16,610 nt of DNA from NCBI GenBank assembly GCA_038233555.1, contig JBBSLT010000040.1, positions 1 through 16,610 on the forward strand. The letters run 5' to 3'. Of the stretch, positions 1 through 5,965 are shown one piece after another. The notes under the pieces were generated by a model. It had not been told where the DNA came from. It made no database searches and was given only the letters and a program-made list of their open reading frames with translations. The DNA comes from JADDRA01 sp038233555 (GTDB lineage Bacteria > Actinomycetota > Acidimicrobiia > Acidimicrobiales > CADCSY01). Made by a program: the position numbers and the translations under genes. Each line of letters begins with the position of its first letter. Positions within the stretch are counted from its first letter, which is position 1.

Positions 1-44
1 AGTAGCCTTCACCCTCCGGCGGCCAACGTTGTGGCGGCGTAGCC

Positions 45-740
45 TCACACCCGCACCAGGTCGCGCATGGCGTCGAGCTTGGCCTCGCCAATGCCCCGAA
101 CGTCGAGGAGATCCTCCACCGAGGAGAAGCTGCCCCGCTGCTCCCGGGCATCCAGGATGGCCTGGGCGGTGGCCGGTCCCACGCCGGGCAGAGTGTCGAG
201 CTCCTCGGCGGTGGCGGTGTTGACGTCGACCAGGCCGTCACCGCCGCCACCGGTGGTGCCCTCACCCGTTGCCCCTACCATCTGGGGCGCGGCCTCACCC
301 ACTCGCGGCACATACACCTGCTGGCCGTCGATGATGGTGGCGGCCAGGTTCAGGCGGTCGAGCTCGGCGTCGGCACGGGGACCGCCAGCCGCCTCCACCA
401 GGTCGGCCACCCGGGCGTCGGCGTCTAGGCGGTAGATCCCCGGAGCGAGGACGGCGCCCGCGGCGTGAACCAGGACCTGACTGGGTGTGGTGGTAGCCGA
501 CGTCGATGTCGCACCCGGATCGCCGGCGCCGCCGGCGAAGGGGAGGCTCAGCTCCGGCGGAGGTGGCGGCCCCCGCAGCACGATGACGGCCAGGACCACG
601 ACCATCGCTACGGCGGCGGCTCCAGCCGCCACCCGCCCGGGAGTGACGGGGAAGCCGGCCCCGAGCAGTTCGAGGCGCTCTGGCCACGTCGGCGGGACCG
701 ACGAGCCAGGGTCGGGATCGGCGGAAGGAGGTTCGGACAC
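45..740 (-). CDS. comEA: ComEA-like helix-hairpin-helix DNA-binding protein
   Basis: A 231-residue protein with the usual ComEA layout. It has a short cytoplasmic N-terminus, one membrane segment (about residues 37-55), a Pro/Gly/Thr-rich linker, an SLBB domain (about 88-147, with HAAGAVLAPGIYRL) and a C-terminal pair of helix-hairpin-helix motifs (about 170-231, with VDVNTATAEELDTLPGVG and GIGEAKLDAM). In the family, ComEA is a membrane-anchored receptor that binds double-stranded DNA during uptake; in many actinobacteria its role is untested. The start is GTG at 740, preceded on the coding strand by a GGGGG tract 5 nt upstream, which may serve as a ribosome-binding site. The gene is complete. 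A comEC gene, the usual partner, would lie beyond position 1 on the same strand and cannot be judged here. Its nearest upstream neighbour is the HExxH gene, 87 bp away on the same strand. Confidence 0.9.
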   Translation of the reverse strand: MSEPPSADPDPGSSVPPTWPERLELLGAGFPVTPGRVAAGAAAVAMVVVLAVIVLRGPPPPPELSLPFAGGAGDPGATSTSATTTPSQVLVHAAGAVLAPGIYRLDADARVADLVEAAGGPRADAELDRLNLAATIIDGQQVYVPRVGEAAPQMVGATGEGTTGGGGDGLVDVNTATAEELDTLPGVGPATAQAILDAREQRGSFSSVEDLLDVRGIGEAKLDAMRDLVRV

Positions 741-785
741 GGCAGCCCCCAGAAAAGATGCGATCGGATGCGCCGGGGAAGCGAG

Positions 786-796
786 GCCCGAAGGGC
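786..796 (-). terminator. small hairpin after the HExxH gene
   Basis: GCCC-TTC-GGGC on the minus strand, a 4-bp stem about 30 nt past the stop of the HExxH gene and before comEA. There is no T tract. It may weaken read-through into comEA, but the stem is short and could be chance in such GC-rich DNA. Confidence 0.2.
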
Positions 797-827
797 AATG
801 AAAGTCTACGTCACCGCGTCGGATATG

Positions 828-1130
828 TCACGGGGATTGCCGGGAGCTCCAGCCAGCCTCAATCTCGAGGGGTATGCGGCGGTACGCATCCCAGTGCCCG
901 TGCCCACGGAGTCGCCAGCGCAGGTAGGCGCCGAGGTACACGACGAGGAAGCCGGCCACGCCGAGGCGGCGCCACTGGGCCACGTGGACCAGCTCGTGGC
1001 GGAGCAGCCGGCGGTCGCTCGCCACCGACCGGCGAAGTGAGATCACCGGCCCGATGGTGATGGCGGCGGCACCCGGCGGCACCGGCCCACCCACCCAGCG
1101 CCAGTGATCGCCGTGGCGCTCGATGCCCAC
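828..1130 (-). CDS. short HExxH putative metalloprotease-like protein
   Basis: A protein of about 100 residues with the zinc-binding signature HELVH (in RRLLRHELVHVAQW), followed by a hydrophobic stretch (GVAGFLVVYLGAYL) and an Arg-rich, acid-ended C-terminus (AYRRIPLEIEAGW). The order HExxH, hydrophobic segment, then a conserved Glu-containing PLExEA-type motif is typical of small DUF4157-like or uncharacterised actinobacterial proteins. The substrate is unknown, and proteolysis is inferred from the motif only. The reading frame stays open upstream to 1322, but that part overlaps the thioredoxin gene and reads as low-complexity shadow. GTG at 1130 is therefore the most reasonable start; a TTG at 1145 falls inside the 40-bp repeat. 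No clear ribosome-binding site precedes GTG 1130, so the start is uncertain. The gene lies 49 bp downstream of the thioredoxin gene on the same strand. Confidence 0.65.
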   Translation of the reverse strand: MGIERHGDHWRWVGGPVPPGAAAITIGPVISLRRSVASDRRLLRHELVHVAQWRRLGVAGFLVVYLGAYLRWRLRGHGHWDAYRRIPLEIEAGWSSRQSP

Positions 1131-1137
1131 GGCGCGA

Positions 1138-1177
1138 ACGATCAAGCTCGCCGAGCAACCTCTGGTTGCGACGGCGA
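1138..1177 (-). repeat. 40-bp double-hairpin repeat, copy A
   Basis: On the minus strand this 40-bp block begins 2 nt after the thioredoxin stop codon. It contains two adjoining palindromes, GCAACC-AGA-GGTTGC and GCTC-GGC-GAGC, which share the GC where they meet. It matches copy B (2833-2872, plus strand) at 38 of 40 positions. The orientation relative to the upstream gene is the same in both copies, so both would form the same RNA hairpins in the 3' untranslated region. Confidence 0.85.
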
Positions 1178-1179
1178 CT

Positions 1180-1890
1180 TCAGAAGATCCGGGCGGTGAG
1201 GGCCCGCCGGTAGGCGAGCGTGCGAGGGTCGTCGGGGCCGAGCAGCACCAGCAGGTCGAGGAACTCCTGGCGGGCATCGTCGTCGTCGCCAACCCGCTCC
1301 AGCAGGGCGTCGAGGCGGGCATCGATCGGCTGCTCGCCGGCTATGGCGTCGGTGCCCACCCGAGTGAGGGCCTCCACCCGCCGGGTCTCCCCGCTGGGGG
1401 GAATCCGCTTGAGCAGATTCAGCGCCTCGTCGGTATTGCCCTCGCCGGCGTAGTGCTCGGCCAAGGCCACCACCGCACCGGGATGATCGGCTTCGAGCTC
1501 CAAGGCCGCCAGCAGAGAGACCTCGTCTCCCTTGGCCACCAGGCGCTCGACCTCGGTCTCCTCCACCGTGGGCAGGAGCTTGGAGACGAACTGAGTGACG
1601 GTCGACTCGGGTTGGGCGCCGATGAACTGGTCGACCACCTTGCCGTCACGAAGGGCGAAGACGGCGGGGATGGTCTGCACGCCAAAGGCCTGAGCCACGG
1701 CCGGGTTGGTGTCGATGTCGACCTTGGCCAGCTCGACGCTCCCGCCAGTGGCGCCCACCACCTTGTCGAGGATCGGCCCGAGGGTTCGACACGGCCCGCA
1801 CCACGGCGCCCAGAGGTCGACGACCACCGGGACCGTCTTGGATCGCTCGACGACCTCGGCCTGAAACGTCGCATCGGTGACATCGGCCAT
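1180..1890 (-). CDS. thioredoxin-domain protein with TPR-like C-terminus (YbbN/CnoX type)
   Basis: 236 residues. The N-terminal ~105 residues are a thioredoxin fold with the intact redox motif WCGPC at residues 30-34 (context VVVDLWAPWCGPC) and the cis-proline region VQTIPAVFAL further on. The C-terminal half (about 120-230) is Leu/Ala/Glu-rich helical sequence of the kind seen in the tetratricopeptide part of YbbN-like proteins. E. coli YbbN/CnoX is a chaperone-linked holdase; unlike it, this protein keeps both catalytic cysteines, so disulfide exchange is likely retained. It is cytoplasmic, with no signal peptide. The start ATG 1890 sits 7 nt after a TACGCT -10 element, which suggests a leaderless mRNA. 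It is transcribed divergently from the PAC2 gene, with only 44 bp between the start codons. Confidence 0.9.
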   Translation of the reverse strand: MADVTDATFQAEVVERSKTVPVVVDLWAPWCGPCRTLGPILDKVVGATGGSVELAKVDIDTNPAVAQAFGVQTIPAVFALRDGKVVDQFIGAQPESTVTQFVSKLLPTVEETEVERLVAKGDEVSLLAALELEADHPGAVVALAEHYAGEGNTDEALNLLKRIPPSGETRRVEALTRVGTDAIAGEQPIDARLDALLERVGDDDDARQEFLDLLVLLGPDDPRTLAYRRALTARIF

Positions 1891-1897
1891 GACGGCG

Positions 1898-1903
1898 AGC
1901 GTA
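1898..1903 (-). promoter_or_regulatory. -10 element of the thioredoxin gene
   Basis: TACGCT on the minus strand, followed by 7 nt and then ATG 1890. It fits the TANNNT consensus of actinobacterial -10 boxes at a distance giving a leaderless transcript. No convincing -35 hexamer is visible. The leuS gene has the identical TACGCT at the same distance. Confidence 0.55.
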
Positions 1904-1920
1904 TCGCCAGGACGGGCCGG

Positions 1921-1926
1921 TACTGT
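1921..1926 (+). promoter_or_regulatory. -10 element of the PAC2 gene
   Basis: TACTGT followed by 8 nt and then ATG 1935; there is no Shine-Dalgarno sequence in that gap, so a leaderless start is likely. It lies 17 bp from the opposing thioredoxin -10, so each -10 occupies the place where the other promoter's -35 would be. Confidence 0.5.
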
Positions 1927-1934
1927 CGCAGCCC

Positions 1935-2825
1935 ATGGCCGAGGGAACCGACCACCCGCTGCACCGCCTCGTCGACGATGCGCCCCTCAACGACCCGGTG
2001 CTGGTGATCGGCCTCGAGGGCTGGGTCGACGCCGGCTATGCCGCCGCCGCAGCCGTGGCCCAGCTCGTGGAGGCCGGCGAGACCGCCCTGATCGCCACCT
2101 TCGACGCCGACATCCTCGTCGACCACCGCTCCCGCCGGCCGGTGATGCACCTCGCCGACGGCGTCAACACCGGTTTGACCTGGCCGGGCATCGAGCTACG
2201 GCGCGGCCACGATCTCGACGACCGCGACATCCTCGTGCTCACCGGCACCGAGCCCGACGTGCGCTGGCGAGCCTTCACCGCCGAGGTGGTCGACCTGGCC
2301 GTGCGCCTCGGCGTGCATCTGGTGGTAGGGCTCGGCGCCTACCCGGCGCCGGTTCCCCACAACCGACCGGTGCGCCTGGCCACCACCGCCACCGACGCCG
2401 AGCTGGCGGCGCGTGCCGGCGAGATCCGCGCCACCCTCGACGTCCCCGCCGGAATCGGCGCCGCCATCGAGGAGCGCTGCGCGGCGATCGGCCTACCGGC
2501 GGTGGGGCTGTGGGCCCAGGTCCCCCACTACGCGGCGGGGATGCCCTACCCCGAGGCCAGTGCCACCCTCCTCGAGGGGCTGGCCCGGGTGGCGGGGCTG
2601 CGCCTCGACGCCGCCGAGCTCCACGAGGCCGCTCGCGTCCACCGGGAACGCCTCGACGACCTGGTGGCGGCCAACACCGAGCACACGCGCATGGTGCAGG
2701 TCCTCGAGACCGCCTACGACGCCGAGCGTGAGGACCAGGGAGCCGGTGCCTTCGCTCCAGCCGTGGGCGAAGAGCTGGCGGCCGAGGTGGAGCGCTTCCT
2801 GCGCGACCTCGACGACAGCACCTAA
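1935..2825 (+). CDS. PAC2-family protein (proteasome assembly chaperone 2-like)
   Basis: 296 residues, soluble, with the N-terminal PAC2 signature region DPVLVIGLEGWVDAGYAAAA (about residues 20-39), the central VVGLGAYPAPVPHNRPV and a later GLWAQVPHYAAGMPYPEA. The last ~70 residues are charged and helical. PAC2 proteins are related to the eukaryotic proteasome-assembly chaperone. In actinobacteria they are widespread, conserved and biochemically poorly defined, and may relate to proteasome or ATP-grasp functions; nothing in this window settles that. ATG 1935 is chosen because it begins the family homology and lies just past a -10 element. The gene is complete, ends at TAA 2823-2825, and is followed within 7 nt by copy B of the 40-bp repeat. 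It converges on the mnh operon. Confidence 0.88.
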   Translation: MAEGTDHPLHRLVDDAPLNDPVLVIGLEGWVDAGYAAAAAVAQLVEAGETALIATFDADILVDHRSRRPVMHLADGVNTGLTWPGIELRRGHDLDDRDILVLTGTEPDVRWRAFTAEVVDLAVRLGVHLVVGLGAYPAPVPHNRPVRLATTATDAELAARAGEIRATLDVPAGIGAAIEERCAAIGLPAVGLWAQVPHYAAGMPYPEASATLLEGLARVAGLRLDAAELHEAARVHRERLDDLVAANTEHTRMVQVLETAYDAEREDQGAGAFAPAVGEELAAEVERFLRDLDDST

Positions 2826-2832
2826 CGGTGCA

Positions 2833-2872
2833 TCGCCATCGCAACCAGAGGTTGCTCGGCGAGCCTGATCGT
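2833..2872 (+). repeat. 40-bp double-hairpin repeat, copy B
   Basis: Second copy of the block at 1138-1177, in inverse orientation on the chromosome but in the same orientation relative to its upstream gene. It starts 7 nt after the PAC2 stop codon. Both palindromes (GCAACC-AGA-GGTTGC and GCTC-GGC-GAGC) are perfectly kept; the two differences from copy A lie outside the stems. Confidence 0.85.
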
Positions 2873-2882
2873 GCTCCGGTTA

Positions 2883-2897
2883 CCGGGCAAAGCCCGG
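2883..2897. terminator. hairpin between convergent PAC2 and mnhG
   Basis: CCGGGC-AAA-GCCCGG, a perfect 6-bp stem with a 3-nt loop. It can be extended by 3 further pairs (GTT/AAC) past one mismatch. It could stop transcription from either side in the 117-bp convergent gap. There is no clear T tract, as is common for GC-rich actinobacterial terminators. Confidence 0.5.
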
Positions 2898-2922
2898 CAA
2901 CCTCCGCGCTGAATGCCTTCTG

Positions 2923-2937
2923 GCGGGCTTCGCCCGC
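2923..2937. terminator. hairpin directly after mnhG
   Basis: GCGGGC-TTC-GCCCGC, a perfect 6-bp stem beginning 5 nt after the mnhG stop codon as read on the minus strand. It is the likely end of the six-gene mnh transcript, backed up by the hairpin at 2883-2897. Confidence 0.55.
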
Positions 2938-2942
2938 TGGAT

Positions 2943-3293
2943 CTACGTTGGGTCGGGGTCGTCTGCGGCCGGGTGGAGGTTGAGCGGCTCGGCCCCTTCG
3001 TCGATGACCTCGTCACCGTGGGGGATGCCCCGGGCGAGGTAGGTGGCCCGGCTCACCATGTTGGACGCCGGCGGCGAGGTGAGGAGATGCAACAGGCCGG
3101 CCAGCACCACGGAGGTGATGTCGTTGACGTCGCCGAGGTTGACGGCGGCGCCGACGAGGATGAGCAGCACGCCCAAGGTAGAGGCCTTGGCCAGGGCGTG
3201 CATGCGGGCCAGCGGGTCGCCGAAGCGCACGACGCCCAGGCCCGCCAACAGGACCAGAGCCGAGCCCGCCAGGGCGAGCGCCTGGCCGATCAT
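2943..3293 (-). CDS. mnhG: Na+/H+ antiporter subunit G
   Basis: 116 residues with about three membrane helices and the MnhG/MrpG core VVRFGDPLARMHALAKASTL (residues ~21-40) followed by VLLILVGAAV. The hydrophilic tail (HGDEVIDEGAEPLNLHPAADDPDPT region) is short and acidic. MrpG is a small structural subunit needed for assembly and activity of the Mrp complex. The start ATG overlaps the mnhF stop as ATGA, indicating translational coupling. It is the last gene of the operon and is followed at once by two strong hairpins. Confidence 0.93.
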   Translation of the reverse strand: MIGQALALAGSALVLLAGLGVVRFGDPLARMHALAKASTLGVLLILVGAAVNLGDVNDITSVVLAGLLHLLTSPPASNMVSRATYLARGIPHGDEVIDEGAEPLNLHPAADDPDPT

Positions 3294-3541
3294 CCGCCCC
3301 GGCTCTCGATGAAGCGGGCGATCATGCCGTTGCTGATCGGCCCGACGAGGGCGATGGCCACGAGGGCGGGGAGGAACCCCCCGTTGCCGGTGATCGCGGC
3401 GTGGCTGGCGATGGCGCCCATCCCCACCAGCACCAGGCCGTTCAGGGCGATGATGCGATCGGAGAGCGAGGGCCCCACCCAGAGCCGATAGGCGAAGGCG
3501 ACGGCGGCGGCGGCGAGGATCAAGAAGGTGACTTGGGTCAC
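3290..3541 (-). CDS. mnhF: Na+/H+ antiporter subunit F
   Basis: 83 residues, three predicted membrane helices, with the MrpF signature YRLWVGPSLSDRIIALNGL (residues ~18-36). The open frame extends far upstream inside mnhE, but the start is taken as GTG 3541. That codon shares four bases with the mnhE stop (GTGA), like every other junction in this operon, and gives the normal ~80-90-residue family length. MrpF belongs to the small-subunit core of the Mrp antiporter; its transport role is structural as far as is known. Confidence 0.92.
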   Translation of the reverse strand: MTQVTFLILAAAAVAFAYRLWVGPSLSDRIIALNGLVLVGMGAIASHAAITGNGGFLPALVAIALVGPISNGMIARFIESRGG

Positions 3542-4056
3542 GGGCCAGCTCCTAGCGATGGGGCCTCGGGGCGGGGAGGTGGACCGCCGAGGGCCGCGAC
3601 CACCAGCCGCTCGAGGTGGGCGACGGCCCGGCGGGCTCCTTCGACGTCGTTGAGCAACAGGAAGTGGACGTAGATCACCGCAGGGTCTCGGGTCGTCTCC
3701 ACCGTCATCATGCCCGGCGTGAGGGCGATGACGTTGGCGATGAGGGTGATCACCTCGTCGGAGGGATGCTGCACCGGGTAGGCCAGGATTCCGGTACGGA
3801 CCCGGGAGCGACGGGAGACGACCTCTCGGGCGACGAGCACGTTCGAGGGAACGAGCTGTCCGAGGACGTACAGGACCAGCCGGCCGACCCCGACGGGACT
3901 GAGGCGCACCCCCGATGCCTGCCTTCGTTGCAGCGGGAAGGCAACGAGCAGCACGCCGGCGAGCATGGTGCCGGTGAGAAGGTTGGCGACCGATAGGTCC
4001 CCCCACGCCAGCAGCCACAAGCCGACGAGCAGCGCCAAGCGAACCGCGATCCTCAC
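3538..4056 (-). CDS. mnhE: Na+/H+ antiporter subunit E
   Basis: 172 residues. Two to three membrane helices lie in the N-terminal ~70 residues (ALLVGLWLLAWGDLSVANLL onward), followed by the MrpE domain with the conserved stretch ITLIANVIALTPGMMTVE (about residues 103-120) and VIYVHFL. The Pro-rich C-terminus (PPPRPEAPS) looks variable. Start GTG 4056 overlaps the mnhD stop as GTGA. MrpE is a peripheral membrane subunit of the antiporter and is required for full activity in studied systems. Confidence 0.92.
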   Translation of the reverse strand: MRIAVRLALLVGLWLLAWGDLSVANLLTGTMLAGVLLVAFPLQRRQASGVRLSPVGVGRLVLYVLGQLVPSNVLVAREVVSRRSRVRTGILAYPVQHPSDEVITLIANVIALTPGMMTVETTRDPAVIYVHFLLLNDVEGARRAVAHLERLVVAALGGPPPRPEAPSLGAGP

Positions 4057-5555
4057 CGTTCGATCACCTCCGCCACATAGCCGGTCGGGTCGAGCAGCTC
4101 GGCGGCGGTGCGCTCGCTGAAGGCGTAGATCGGCCCGGCGGCGGCGGCGATGGCCAGGCTACTCACCACCAGGATGGCGGTGGGAGTGATCATGAGCAGG
4201 GGCCCGCTGCGGCGACCCTCAGCCCCCTCGGCGGCGACGGCCGGTTCGGTCTCCTCTTCGGCCGGGTTCCAGAACACCCCGGCCCAGATCCTGATCATCG
4301 AGAGCAGGGCCAGGAGGCTCACGATCAGGCTGACGCCGACGATGGCGTACTGCTGGGACGCCACGCCGGCATCGACGAGCGCCAACTTCGACACGAAGCC
4401 CGACAGCGGGGGTACGCCCGCCAAGCTCAGGGCAGGCAGGAGGAAGAGGGCGGCGAGAAGGGGCGTGGTGCGGACCATGCCGCCGATGTGGGTGAGGCGG
4501 CTGGACCCTCCGGCATGCTCGATGAGGCCGCCGGTAAGGAACAACGTCGTCTTGACCACGATGTGGTGGATCATGGCGAACACGGCGGCGGCCACGCCGG
4601 CCAGGGTGAAGAACCCGAGCCCCATGACCATGAAACCGATCTGGCTCACGATGGTGAACGACAGGATCCGCTTCACGTCGTCCTGGGCGAGGGCCCCGAG
4701 CACCCCCACGACCATGGTGGCCCCGGCGATCCACAACAGCAGCGTCCCCGGTCGGCTGTCGGGAGGGAAGAACAGCGTCTGGGTGCGGATGATGGCGTAC
4801 ACACCCACCTTGGTGAGCAAGCCGGCGAACACGGCGACGATGGGTGACGGTGCCGTGGGGTAGCTGTCGGGCAGCCAGAAGAACAAGGGGAACAGGGCCG
4901 CCTTGATGCCGAACACCACCAGCAGCAGGACGGCGAAGGCGCTGCGCACGCCAGGTGGGAGCTCAGCCATCCGACCGGCGAGGTCGGCCATGTTCACCGT
5001 GCCAGTCGCCGAGTAGATCAGCGCCACGGCCGTGACGAAGAGCGTCGAAGCCAAGAGTGAGATGACGACGTAGGTCATGCCCGAGCGAACTTGGTCGTTC
5101 CTGCCGCCCAACGTCATCAGCACGTAGCTGGCGGTGAGCATCATCTCGAAGGCGACGAACAGGTTGAACAGGTCGCCGGTGAGGAACGAGCCCGAAACAC
5201 CAGCGGCCAGTATCAGGTACGCCGACTGGAACCCGACGTGGTTGCGTTCCGCTCCCGGCTCGCCGATGGCATAGACGAGCACGCCCAGCAGCATCAGAGA
5301 TGCGACCACGAGCATCACCACCGCGAAGCGGTCGGCCACGAGGACGATGCCCATCTGAGCGGGCCACCCTCCGGCGCGCGCGACGATCATTCCGCCCTGC
5401 TCGACCGTCACGAGGAGGGCGACCGAGGCCATCGACACGATGGTGAGACACGTCACCCCGATGGTGCGCTGCACGCCGCGCGAGCGCCCGGCGAGGATCG
5501 ACAGCGCCGCCCCGATCAGGGGCACCACGATGGGGACGGGGACGAGCCAGGTCAT
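4053..5555 (-). CDS. mnhD: Na+/H+ antiporter subunit D (NuoN/NuoM-like)
   Basis: 500 residues, about 14 membrane helices, homologous to the proton-pumping NuoL/M/N subunits of complex I. Recognisable pieces include LFNLFVAFEMMLTASYVLM (with the conserved membrane Glu of TM5, about residue 137), the helix with KAALFPLFFWLPDSYPTAPS carrying the conserved pumping Lys, and MIHHIVVKTTLFLTGGLIE with the second Lys. These charged residues are intact, so the subunit should be active in ion translocation. Length matches MrpD (about 490-500). Start ATG 5555 overlaps the mnhC stop as ATGA. It works together with MnhA, the second large antiporter subunit. Confidence 0.95.
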   Translation of the reverse strand: MTWLVPVPIVVPLIGAALSILAGRSRGVQRTIGVTCLTIVSMASVALLVTVEQGGMIVARAGGWPAQMGIVLVADRFAVVMLVVASLMLLGVLVYAIGEPGAERNHVGFQSAYLILAAGVSGSFLTGDLFNLFVAFEMMLTASYVLMTLGGRNDQVRSGMTYVVISLLASTLFVTAVALIYSATGTVNMADLAGRMAELPPGVRSAFAVLLLVVFGIKAALFPLFFWLPDSYPTAPSPIVAVFAGLLTKVGVYAIIRTQTLFFPPDSRPGTLLLWIAGATMVVGVLGALAQDDVKRILSFTIVSQIGFMVMGLGFFTLAGVAAAVFAMIHHIVVKTTLFLTGGLIEHAGGSSRLTHIGGMVRTTPLLAALFLLPALSLAGVPPLSGFVSKLALVDAGVASQQYAIVGVSLIVSLLALLSMIRIWAGVFWNPAEEETEPAVAAEGAEGRRSGPLLMITPTAILVVSSLAIAAAAGPIYAFSERTAAELLDPTGYVAEVIER

Positions 5556-5965
5556 GGACCAGCGTCTCCGTGTTCGTGGCTCATGAAGGTCTCCTGGTCG
5601 GCGATCTCCTTACGCAAGATGTCGCCTCTGGCGATAGCCCGGTCGGCGAGGTCGTCCTCGACCTCATCGTCGTCAGTCAGCAGCCAGCTGCGATAGCCGA
5701 GCGCCAGCAACAGGATGGTCACGGCGAAGGTGATGACGATGGCGGTCAGCGCCAGCGCCTGGGGCAGCGGGTCGGCGAACGTGGATGGGTCGGCCCGGCC
5801 GATGATCGGAGGGGCGCCCCGCCGTCCCGAGGTGATCATGAGGATGTTGGCCCCGTGGGTGAGGAGGCTGAGCCCGATGATGATGCGGCTGAGCTTGCGC
5901 TGCAGGACCAGATAGGTCCCGACGGCGAACAACGTGGCCGCCGTCGCCGCCAGCACGATCGTCAT
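5552..5965 (-). CDS. mnhC: Na+/H+ antiporter subunit C (NuoK-like)
   Basis: 137 residues, three membrane helices, homologous to NuoK of complex I. The family core RIIIGLSLLTHGANILMI and DPLPQALALTAIVITFAVT are both present. The C-terminal ~45 residues are hydrophilic and rich in Asp/Glu (TDDDEVEDDLADRA), longer than in minimal MrpC proteins and presumably cytoplasmic. Start ATG 5965 overlaps the stop of mnhA as ATGA. It links the MnhA and MnhD antiporter modules in the complex. Confidence 0.94.
   Translation of the reverse strand: MTIVLAATAATLFAVGTYLVLQRKLSRIIIGLSLLTHGANILMITSGRRGAPPIIGRADPSTFADPLPQALALTAIVITFAVTILLLALGYRSWLLTDDDEVEDDLADRAIARGDILRKEIADQETFMSHEHGDAGP

Noticed and set aside
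1131..1322. The open frame of the HExxH gene extends upstream to an ATG at 1322.
   Set aside because: That part overlaps the thioredoxin gene, crosses the 40-bp repeat and reads as low-complexity Ser/Pro/Thr sequence without family likeness.
1877..2844. Very long Arg/Pro/Gly-rich open frames opposite or out of phase with the PAC2 gene, and many similar ones elsewhere.
   Set aside because: These are frame shadows expected in ~70% GC DNA. They have extreme composition and no domain likeness.
3542..4018. The open frame of mnhF extends upstream to 4018.
   Set aside because: The extension is an Arg/Pro-rich shadow of mnhE. GTG 3541 gives the normal MnhF length and the GTGA overlap seen throughout the operon.
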